From: Gammaproteobacteria bacterium | Lineage (GTDB): Bacteria > Pseudomonadota > Gammaproteobacteria > Immundisolibacterales > Immundisolibacteraceae | Direction of reading: 5' to 3' | NCBI GenBank assembly: GCA_003645395.1 | Contig: QNFC01000108.1 | Location: 1 to 6,293, forward strand | DNA length: 6,293 nucleotides | Shown here: one piece after another, positions 1 through 5,284 of the stretch | Numbering within the stretch: the first letter of the stretch is position 1 | How the letters are laid out: each line of letters starts with the position of its first letter | Made by a program: the position numbers and the translations under genes | The notes under the pieces: generated by a model | What the model was told of the DNA's origin: nothing | The model's database searches: none | What the model saw: the letters and a program-made list of their open reading frames with translations, nothing else

Positions 1-48
1 CACTGCCTAATTCATCCGGCGCAACTAACAGAGGGATCCACTCAACCC

Positions 49-942
49 GTGACTAATTTAATCGGTCTGATTATTCCCGGCTCTCTTGCGTTGATCATGT
101 TCGGCATGGGCACCGGCCTGACGGTGGGTGATTTCACTCGACTCTTTCGCCAGCCAAAAGCAGTCTCCATTGGCCTGTTCTGTCAGATCATCATGTTGCC
201 GGTGGTAGCCTGGCTACTGGTCATCACCTTCTCGATCCAGCCAATCTTTGCGGTGGGCATTATGCTCATCGCCCTGACCCCGGGCGGAGCAGTCTCTAAC
301 CTGTTCACCTTACTGGCGCGGGGGGATCTCGCACTATCGGTGACCCTCACTGCCATCAGCAGCCTGTTAGCGGTGTTCACCATCCCCCTGCTGCTCAATC
401 TGGCGCTGATCAATCTGCTCGGCGAAGGCCAGTTAATTCAATTGCCGGTGGGTAAAACCATGCTGCACATCGCCCTGATTACCGTGATTCCGGTAACGTT
501 CGGCATGATTGTTAACGCGCAGATACCTGAACTCACGCGGAAATTCGCCGGTACCGTAAAAGGGCTGTCGCTGCTATTTTTAATGTTTGCCATCGTCGGT
601 ATCATCGCCCGTGAACGTTCCAACCTTATTCCATTACTGGTCGATGCCGGGCCTCCAGCATTGCTACTAAATAGCGTCACCATGGGCTTCGGTTGGCTTG
701 TTGCACGACTAATGCGGTTAGCTCCCCGGCAGGTGATCACCATTACCATCGAGGTAGGCATTCAAAACGCGATACTGGCGACCGCCCTCGCTGTAGCGCC
801 GCAATTCCTGGGCCGTACCGATATCGGCCTGGTGCCGACGATTTATGGCTTCGTCATGGTCTTAATCATGCTGCTTTTCGTTGGCCTGATTCGGCTAGTG
901 CCGGGCATACTGGGTAATAATTACGAGACAGTAGAAATCTGA
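49..942 (+). CDS. BASS-family (bile acid:Na+ symporter-like) permease
   Basis: An inner-membrane transporter of the SBF/BASS superfamily, whose members take up organic anions (bile acids, keto acids, pantothenate-related acids), usually with sodium. The 297-residue protein is almost entirely hydrophobic, with about 8-10 membrane segments starting at residue 4. Two family hallmarks are visible: the unwound-helix motif near residues 77-105 (LTPGGAVSNLFTLLARGD, then LS and T residues) and the second-repeat motif near residues 235-250 (TIEVGIQNAILATALA). These regions line the sodium and substrate sites in the family. The GTG start puts the first helix in the usual place, and GAGGGA at 31-36 could serve as a somewhat distant ribosome site. 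No in-frame stop precedes it in the window, so a start further upstream is possible. It lies 93 bp before the C-C hydrolase on the same strand, suggesting uptake of a substrate of the aromatic pathway (inference). The family call is strong; the substrate is unknown. Confidence 0.9.
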   Translation: MTNLIGLIIPGSLALIMFGMGTGLTVGDFTRLFRQPKAVSIGLFCQIIMLPVVAWLLVITFSIQPIFAVGIMLIALTPGGAVSNLFTLLARGDLALSVTLTAISSLLAVFTIPLLLNLALINLLGEGQLIQLPVGKTMLHIALITVIPVTFGMIVNAQIPELTRKFAGTVKGLSLLFLMFAIVGIIARERSNLIPLLVDAGPPALLLNSVTMGFGWLVARLMRLAPRQVITITIEVGIQNAILATALAVAPQFLGRTDIGLVPTIYGFVMVLIMLLFVGLIRLVPGILGNNYETVEI

Positions 943-1021
943 CGACCGGTTCATACTGTCGCCTGAGCCGCGTCAAACATCCACCCGAGAACAGCACATT
1001 TTTTATACCCACCATCAAAAC

Positions 1022-1034
1022 AGGGAGAGAGGAA
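1022..1034 (+). promoter_or_regulatory. Ribosome binding site of the C-C hydrolase
   Basis: A purine-rich run AGGGAGAGAGGAA sits directly before the ATG at 1036. GGGAG (1023-1027) gives an 8-base spacing, so the start of the hydrolase is secure. I see no convincing -35/-10 pair in the 93-bp gap 943-1035, so the gene may be co-transcribed with the upstream permease. Confidence 0.75.
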
Positions 1035-1035
1035 C

Positions 1036-1866
1036 ATGGAATACAAACACGCCAAAGTAGGCAAATACCAGGAACTTGATAACGGTCTGACCATGCACTA
1101 CCACGAACGCGGAGAAGGCGGGATTCCGCTGATTTTCCTCCACGGCGGCGGCCAGGGCAGCGGCGGCTGGACCAACTGGAAAACCAACCTCGACTTTTTC
1201 GCCGACGCCGGCTATCACGCCATTGCTCCCGACGCTATTGGTTACGGCCTTTCTGATAAACCCGAAGATGGCAATTTTGACTTTGAATCACTGATGTATT
1301 CACTGACCAACTTCATCGATAAAAAAGGCTTCGATAAAGTTAATTTAGTCGGCAACTCCATGGGCGGAGCCATGTCCATCCGCTTCACTCAGGACAATCC
1401 GGACCGGGTCGATAAACTCACCGTAATGGCACCGGGGGGCATCGGCCCAATGGAGCGCTACATCGCCATGCCCGCCATCACCATGCTTAAGGAGCTGGGA
1501 CAGCAGGAAGGTGGGTTTACCAAGGAGCGGCTACGGACTTTCCTGGAATTTCTCACCTTCACCCCGTCGGTAGTAGACGACGAATTGCTTAATGAGCGCT
1601 ATGAAGTTGCTCAGACTCAGCCGGCCAAAGTTTTCCAGACCCTCAACATCACCGATCTGCGTGATCGTCTGCACATACTGAAGAACAAGCCGGTACTGGT
1701 GCTGTGGGGCCGTGACGACCGTGCCTGCCCGATTGAGTCGGCGATGGAAATCATGGCCGAGTGCGATAACGCCAAACTGGTGGTCTATTCACAAACCGGT
1801 CACTGGGTGCAGGCTGAGCAGAACGAAGATTTCAATCGTACCTGTCTGGAATTTTTGCGCAAATAA
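1036..1866 (+). CDS. Meta-cleavage-product C-C bond hydrolase (alpha/beta-hydrolase, BphD/HsaD-like)
   Basis: A cytoplasmic hydrolase expected to split the carbon-carbon bond of a vinylogous 1,5-diketone formed by extradiol ring cleavage, giving a carboxylic acid and a dienoate. The 276 residues match the family's usual 270-290. The oxyanion loop HGGGQGSGGW is at residues 36-45. The nucleophile elbow GNSMGGA has Ser108, the acid is Asp228 in GRDDR, and His256 is in GHW. Residues that separate C-C hydrolases from ordinary esterases are also present: Asn47, Asn107, Arg188 and Trp257, which align by eye with BphD Asn51, Asn111, Arg190 and Trp266. The lid domain covers roughly 140-210. One oddity is Gln40, where most relatives have Pro (GGGPGA). 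The ATG follows a strong purine-rich ribosome site at 1022-1034, and an intrinsic terminator follows 14 bp after the stop. No extradiol dioxygenase is present in the window. The class is well supported; whether the substrate is monocyclic, biphenyl-like or steroid-derived cannot be told. Confidence 0.9.
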   Translation: MEYKHAKVGKYQELDNGLTMHYHERGEGGIPLIFLHGGGQGSGGWTNWKTNLDFFADAGYHAIAPDAIGYGLSDKPEDGNFDFESLMYSLTNFIDKKGFDKVNLVGNSMGGAMSIRFTQDNPDRVDKLTVMAPGGIGPMERYIAMPAITMLKELGQQEGGFTKERLRTFLEFLTFTPSVVDDELLNERYEVAQTQPAKVFQTLNITDLRDRLHILKNKPVLVLWGRDDRACPIESAMEIMAECDNAKLVVYSQTGHWVQAEQNEDFNRTCLEFLRK

Positions 1867-1880
1867 TCAGCCTTTCCAGA

Positions 1881-1918
1881 AGCCGGTTACCGGGTATAGC
1901 CCGATAACCGGCTTTTTT
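1881..1918 (+). terminator. Rho-independent terminator after the C-C hydrolase
   Basis: A 14-base-pair stem (1881-1894 with 1900-1913) with a 5-base loop (TATAG) and a single C-A mismatch (1890/1904) is followed by six Ts at 1913-1918. The stem is GC-rich and the T-tract is immediate, the textbook layout for plus-strand termination. The opposite side has no T-run, so it is not bidirectional. It would end the permease-hydrolase transcript. Its T-tract overlaps the apparent TTG start of the following MFS gene. Confidence 0.9.
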
Positions 1919-3290
1919 GGTAACCACCATCCAACCTAAATCAAATACGCGGATCATTCTCGCCCTCGGCCTGGGTGCAGGCCTGATACCGCTTAACTCC
2001 ACCACCATCGCCGTGGCACTGCCGGCCATCGGCGTGCATTTCGGTGCTGACGACAGCCTGCTGTCGCAATGGTTGATCGTCAGCTATTTATTGGTATCGG
2101 TACTTTTTCTTGGTCCCGCGGGCAAGCTCGGCGACATTTGGGGTCATGGCCGGCTGTTGCGCACCGGTTGGGTGATGTTCCTGATCGGCGCACTGATTGG
2201 CTCATTCGCCGCCAATATTCCGCAGCTGGTCATTTCCAGGATCGTTATGGGATTAGGCAGTGCCCTGCTGATGCCCTCCAGTATCGCCGCGGTCAGAAAC
2301 AGCGTTTCCCCTGAACAGCGGGCGCCGGCATTGGGCCTGCTGGCCGGAGGGTTAGCGGTCTCAGCCGCCCTCGGGCCACCGGTCGGTGGCTTTTTGATTC
2401 ACCATTTCGGCTGGCAATCGGTGTTCTGGCTCAACCTGCCGGTACTGGCACTCTCTGCCTGGCTTGCCCGAGACCTGGACCTGCCGGTGCCCGAAAAATC
2501 TGCCCATCCTCTACGATTCGACTGGATCGGCTCAGCTGGACTCATTAGCCTGCTCGCCTGTTTCGTCATTGGCGTACGCCTGACCGGCTGGAATGGCACG
2601 TTGCTGCTGATAGCCAGCGCAGTGCTGACGTTACTATTTGTTGGTTGGGAGCTACGCCAACGAGAGCCGGTGCTGGACGTCCGCCTGTTTCGCATCCGTG
2701 CCTTCACCTGCGCAATTCTGGTAATTGCTGTGCAAAACTTCGGTATGTACGGGGTGCTATTTCAAATGCCCTATCTACTTAATGAGCTTTATCAGAGTCC
2801 CGCAAACCAGGTTGGCCTGATGATGCTCGCAACTACCGCCGGCATGGCCATCTGCTCACCCCTGGGAGGACGACTTGCCAACCAGATAACCAACCGCTGG
2901 ACTGCCCTGTTGGGTTCTCTTTGCAGCCTCTGCGGGATGACTGGTCTGGCCCTGACCAGCAACTGGAGCGCCCTGTTGCCCATCGCCCCCTGGCTATTTC
3001 TAGTCGGTGCAGGATTGGGCTTAAACACCGGGCCCGCACAAGCCACAGTGCTTAGCGCAGTGGATGAAAAAGACGCCGGCATGGCATCCGGTGCGCTCAG
3101 CGTAATGCGCTATCTGGGCAGCATTTCCGGCATCGCCCTGCTCGGCCTGTTGCTGGCCCAAACAGAAATCCCCGGAATTCAGCGTTACCAGCTCGGCTTT
3201 AAACTCTACGGCTGTGCTTATCTGGTCTGCGCTCTACTTGCCTTTGGAATGAAATTGCCGGGGCTAAAATCATCACCGTCGCGAAGCTAA
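1917..3290 (+). CDS. MFS transporter, DHA2 (EmrB/QacA-like, 14-TMS) family
   Basis: A proton-coupled inner-membrane transporter; DHA2 members mostly export drugs, organic anions or aromatic compounds. The 457 residues fit a 14-helix topology. Helix 1 carries LNSTTIAVALP (26-36), the DHA2 signature, with Asn27 where EmrB/QacA proteins usually have Asp. Motif A, GKLGDIWGHGRLL, is at 69-81 in the loop after helix 2. Motif C, with GPPVGG at 153-158, lies in helix 5 and marks the antiporter (export) branch. The final helix ends near residue 446. An in-frame stop at 1905-1907 limits the start. TTG at 1917 is the only ordinary start codon giving a normal N-terminus, yet it lies inside the terminator T-tract and has no Shine-Dalgarno sequence. 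The ORF is otherwise intact. Placement between C-C hydrolase and dioxygenase genes suggests moving a pathway substrate, or exporting toxic intermediates (inference). The fold is sure; direction and cargo are not. Confidence 0.88.
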   Translation: MVTTIQPKSNTRIILALGLGAGLIPLNSTTIAVALPAIGVHFGADDSLLSQWLIVSYLLVSVLFLGPAGKLGDIWGHGRLLRTGWVMFLIGALIGSFAANIPQLVISRIVMGLGSALLMPSSIAAVRNSVSPEQRAPALGLLAGGLAVSAALGPPVGGFLIHHFGWQSVFWLNLPVLALSAWLARDLDLPVPEKSAHPLRFDWIGSAGLISLLACFVIGVRLTGWNGTLLLIASAVLTLLFVGWELRQREPVLDVRLFRIRAFTCAILVIAVQNFGMYGVLFQMPYLLNELYQSPANQVGLMMLATTAGMAICSPLGGRLANQITNRWTALLGSLCSLCGMTGLALTSNWSALLPIAPWLFLVGAGLGLNTGPAQATVLSAVDEKDAGMASGALSVMRYLGSISGIALLGLLLAQTEIPGIQRYQLGFKLYGCAYLVCALLAFGMKLPGLKSSPSRS

Positions 3291-3448
3291 TTACCAGCCA
3301 AAATTTTTCTCTTCGAGGCCGCCCTCCAACCAGTAACTAGCGCCTCTGTACCCCATCCTTTATGATAGGCGTTCAGCAAAATAGCTGGCTTTGAATCCAT
3401 CCAGGCACCTGCGCTGGTTAGATCAGTATTATGATTCGTAACCTGATC

Positions 3449-3462
3449 TTGATCAGTGTCAA
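3449..3462 (+). promoter_or_regulatory. Putative FNR/CRP-family activator box
   Basis: TTGATCAGTGTCAA matches the FNR/ANR consensus TTGAT-N4-ATCAA in nine of ten defined positions (right arm GTCAA instead of ATCAA). Its centre (3455.5) lies 41.5 bp upstream of the start site predicted from the -10 hexamer at 3485-3490. That is the standard class II activator position. The family is named from consensus only; no regulator gene is visible in the window. Confidence 0.5.
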
Positions 3463-3484
3463 ACGCAGAGATGGCTGGGGTAAT

Positions 3485-3490
3485 TATAGT
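3485..3490 (+). promoter_or_regulatory. Putative -10 hexamer of the dioxygenase promoter
   Basis: TATAGT matches the sigma-70 consensus TATAAT in five of six bases and predicts transcription starting near 3497. The -35 position at 17-bp spacing (3462-3467, AACGCA) is poor. This fits a promoter that depends on an activator bound just upstream, but it also means the call is tentative. Confidence 0.42.
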
Positions 3491-3494
3491 TTGT

Positions 3495-3526
3495 CGCCTG
3501 GTTCTGCTCGACACCCTAACCAGGCG
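3495..3526. repeat. Perfect 9-bp inverted repeat in the dioxygenase leader
   Basis: CGCCTGGTT (3495-3503) is repeated inverted as AACCAGGCG (3518-3526) around a 14-base loop. It covers the predicted transcription start and the first 30 bases of the leader, ending 13 bases before the ribosome site. It could be a repressor operator or an mRNA stem-loop. It is not a terminator, because what follows is TAATAAATACTAAA rather than a T-run. Confidence 0.6.
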
Positions 3527-3539
3527 TAATAAATACTAA

Positions 3540-3545
3540 AGAGGA
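3540..3545 (+). promoter_or_regulatory. Ribosome binding site of the dioxygenase large subunit
   Basis: AGAGGA lies six bases before the ATG at 3552 and is embedded in an A-rich, unstructured stretch. This fixes the start of the large subunit and suggests efficient translation. Confidence 0.8.
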
Positions 3546-3551
3546 AAACAG

Positions 3552-4730
3552 ATGAATTCACCGATAAGTCCGCTTAGCCCGGTTGATCTACAGAACTGGT
3601 CTGACCACACCCGGGTGCCATTTTCGGTTTATACCGACCCGGACATTTACCGTCTTGAACTGGAACGAATTTTCTACGGGCCCTTTTGGCAACCAGTGGC
3701 ACTAGTGTGCGAAATCCCCGAAATTGGTGACTACAAAACTTTTTTTATCGGCGAAACACCACTAATCGTCACCCACACGGGTGAAAACGAATTTCACACC
3801 ATGGTCAATGCCTGCAGCCATCGCGGCGTTGAACTGACCAATGAATTCCTCGGTAAAGCCAACGATTTCACCTGCCCCTACCACGGCTGGGTTTTCGACA
3901 ACAAAGGCGAGTGTCACGTCACCCCGGGTGAAGAGCGCTTTCGCGCCGATTTCAAGAAATCTGACTTCGGCCTCACCCAGTTGCGTACGACCGTCTGGTC
4001 ACAAGTGGTCTGGGCAACATTTGACCCGGCCACCCCGTCGATGGAAGAGTTCCTCGGTGATGCCGCGCCAGCACTGCGTAATGCCCTGGGCGGTGGCGAG
4101 CGACCACTGAAATTACTCGGTTACCAGAAAATCGTTTTCAACTGTAACTGGAAAATCTACATGGACAACGACGGCTACCACGCCGGCCTGCTCCACACTG
4201 CCTTTCGCCTGCTCGATTTTCAGGGCGGCCAGGGCATCCAGATTTCCGGCGGCACCGGCGGGCACTGGGGTATCGATTACGGCACCAAACCCTATGAGGA
4301 CAACGGCTACCTGAACGACGCCTCTGTGGTAGAAACTCGCAATAACGAGCTAACCGCGACCGTTAACCTGATTCGACCACTCTGCCAATCGGTCAAGCAT
4401 CTCAACTCGATCAACTTCCGTTTTGCCCGGCCGTTGGGCCCGGGGAAAACCGAGGTGCACTACACCTATCTTGGCTTTGTCGACGACGACGACGACATCG
4501 CCGAGCACCGTATCCGCCAATCGGCCAACCTGCTGGGCCCCAGCGGTTTTGTCAGCATTGAAGATAGCGCCGTATTCGAACGGGTACAAAAAGCCATCAC
4601 TGCTCCCCATAACACGGTTAATTTTGTCAAAGGACTGGCCGAATCACCTGACGGTAAACGCTGCATGCAGAACGACGAAGCCGGCAGCACCCCCTGGTGG
4701 AACGATTACAAACAACGGATGGGACTCTGA
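3552..4730 (+). CDS. Aromatic-ring-hydroxylating dioxygenase, large (alpha) subunit, Rieske type
   Basis: The catalytic subunit of a cytoplasmic two-component or three-component oxygenase that adds O2 to an aromatic ring using electrons from a ferredoxin or reductase. The Rieske cluster ligands are Cys88 and His90 (CSH) and Cys108 and His111 (CPYH). The mononuclear iron site has His210 and His215 in DGYHAGLLH, the bridging Asp207, and probably Asp338 (SIEDSAVFERVQ) as third ligand. At 392 residues it is shorter than naphthalene, biphenyl or benzoate enzymes (about 440-460). By eye it resembles the shorter group of salicylate 5-hydroxylase, anthranilate (AndAc) and terephthalate enzymes, so an aromatic acid substrate is possible. 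Two oddities: the iron motif reads MDNDGYH, two residues shorter than the usual EN-x-x-D-x-YH, and five Asp in a row (311-315) are encoded by (GAC)5. The small subunit follows after 3 bp. No electron-transfer partner gene is in the window. The class is certain; the substrate is not. Confidence 0.93.
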   Translation: MNSPISPLSPVDLQNWSDHTRVPFSVYTDPDIYRLELERIFYGPFWQPVALVCEIPEIGDYKTFFIGETPLIVTHTGENEFHTMVNACSHRGVELTNEFLGKANDFTCPYHGWVFDNKGECHVTPGEERFRADFKKSDFGLTQLRTTVWSQVVWATFDPATPSMEEFLGDAAPALRNALGGGERPLKLLGYQKIVFNCNWKIYMDNDGYHAGLLHTAFRLLDFQGGQGIQISGGTGGHWGIDYGTKPYEDNGYLNDASVVETRNNELTATVNLIRPLCQSVKHLNSINFRFARPLGPGKTEVHYTYLGFVDDDDDIAEHRIRQSANLLGPSGFVSIEDSAVFERVQKAITAPHNTVNFVKGLAESPDGKRCMQNDEAGSTPWWNDYKQRMGL

Positions 4731-4733
4731 ACA

Positions 4734-5222
4734 ATGGCACAAATTATCGATGCATCCCTGCTTGCCAGGATCGACAACGTTCAGCGTGCATACACTCATG
4801 CATTAGAGCGGCGCAACATGGAAGGCTGGCTCGCTACTTTTAACAATCCCGGCACCTACGAGTTAACCACGCAGGAGCACGTTAAACACAACCTGCCGGT
4901 TGGCATGATGCTGGATGATTGCTATGAGCGACTGCAGGATCGTTGCACCTATGTAAATGAAGTCTGGAACCACGCGGTAGAACACTATCAGCCGCGTTAC
5001 CAGATTTACCGCAATTTCTGCGAAATGCAGAATGACGGCACCATCCACGCCGACACCAATTTTACTGTTTTTTATACCGGCCCGGATGGCCACTCCCACC
5101 TGCTGGTGGTGGGTCACTATCACGACAACATCATCGAGGTAGACGGAGAACTGAGGTTTAGTTCGCGCAAGGCGATACTGGATACGGCCGTGCCACCCCG
5201 GTATCTGATCTATCCGGTTTGA
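4734..5222 (+). CDS. Aromatic-ring-hydroxylating dioxygenase, small (beta) subunit
   Basis: The structural partner that forms the alpha3beta3 hexamer with the large subunit; it has an NTF2/SnoaL-like cone fold and no metal. The 162 residues match the family's usual 155-195. Family landmarks are the N-terminal helix with AYTHALERR (19-27), the LQDR segment (67-70) leading into the central strands, and a C-terminal block from GHYHDNI (127-133) through ELRFSSRKAILD to a terminal YPV. That ending closely resembles small subunits of the salicylate/anthranilate oxygenase type. The ATG begins three bases after the large-subunit stop, with weak GGGA at 4721-4724, so translational coupling with the large subunit is likely, as expected for equal amounts of both chains. 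After its stop the plus-strand gene series ends. Confidence 0.9.
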   Translation: MAQIIDASLLARIDNVQRAYTHALERRNMEGWLATFNNPGTYELTTQEHVKHNLPVGMMLDDCYERLQDRCTYVNEVWNHAVEHYQPRYQIYRNFCEMQNDGTIHADTNFTVFYTGPDGHSHLLVVGHYHDNIIEVDGELRFSSRKAILDTAVPPRYLIYPV

Positions 5223-5248
5223 ATTAACCCTTTTGAGAGAACGTAAAC

Positions 5249-5269
5249 ATGTCAAGGGTCAGCGGCTAG
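5249..5269 (+). other. Six-codon mini-ORF (MSRVSG) after the dioxygenase small subunit
   Basis: GAGAGA at 5235-5240 is followed by ATG at 5249 and only six codons before TAG at 5267-5269. The layout resembles the start of a next operon gene that has lost its body, or chance. It overlaps the 3' end of the convergent gene and a hairpin. There is no evidence that it is expressed. Confidence 0.2.
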
Positions 5270-5284
5270 TGTTCGCGCTGACCC
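5256..5284 (-). terminator. Hairpin between convergent genes, possible terminator
   Basis: A perfect 9-bp inverted repeat (GGGTCAGCG at 5256-5264, CGCTGACCC at 5276-5284) with an 11-base loop covers the stop codon of the cation transporter. Read on the minus strand it is followed by TTGACATGTTT, only moderately T-rich; on the plus strand it is followed by C-rich sequence. Termination of the minus-strand gene is the better reading, but without a clear T-tract it stays tentative. Confidence 0.4.

Larger units (their letters stand above)
3291..3551 (+). promoter_or_regulatory. Intergenic control region before the dioxygenase genes
   Basis: This 261-bp gap separates the MFS gene from the dioxygenase pair. 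Its first half (3291-3410) shows no convincing gene, terminator or promoter. The second half is AT-richer and carries several ordered elements described separately: a GATCAG repeat cluster (3421-3456), an FNR/CRP-type box (3449-3462), a -10 hexamer (3485-3490), a 9-bp inverted repeat (3495-3526) and a strong ribosome site (3540-3545). The density suggests that the dioxygenase genes have their own regulated promoter rather than relying on read-through from the transporter. Confidence 0.6.

Noticed and set aside
1001..1012. TTTTATACCC as a promoter for the C-C hydrolase
   Set aside because: The position 17 bp upstream (CCACCC) bears no likeness to a -35 hexamer, and the predicted start would lie very close to the ribosome site.
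3328..3419. AACCAG (3328-3333) and CTGGTT (3414-3419) as a long-range inverted repeat or mobile-element end
   Set aside because: The arms are only six bases and 80 bases apart, with no direct repeats or transposase remnants nearby. The same hexamer recurs in the leader repeat, so chance or shared operator half-sites are simpler explanations.
3287..3514. 75-codon minus-strand ORF across the MFS-dioxygenase gap
   Set aside because: Its product shows no recognisable family, motif or hydrophobic pattern. It runs through the putative promoter elements and begins inside the inverted repeat without a ribosome site. It is better explained as chance.
4423..4806. 127-codon plus-strand ORF overlapping the large and small subunit genes
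   Set aside because: It is out of frame with both dioxygenase subunits, is rich in Thr and Pro as expected from shifted codons, and lies inside strongly supported coding sequence.
4863..5255. 130-codon minus-strand ORF opposite the dioxygenase small subunit
   Set aside because: It is the antisense shadow of a clearly coding plus-strand gene, with no family features of its own.
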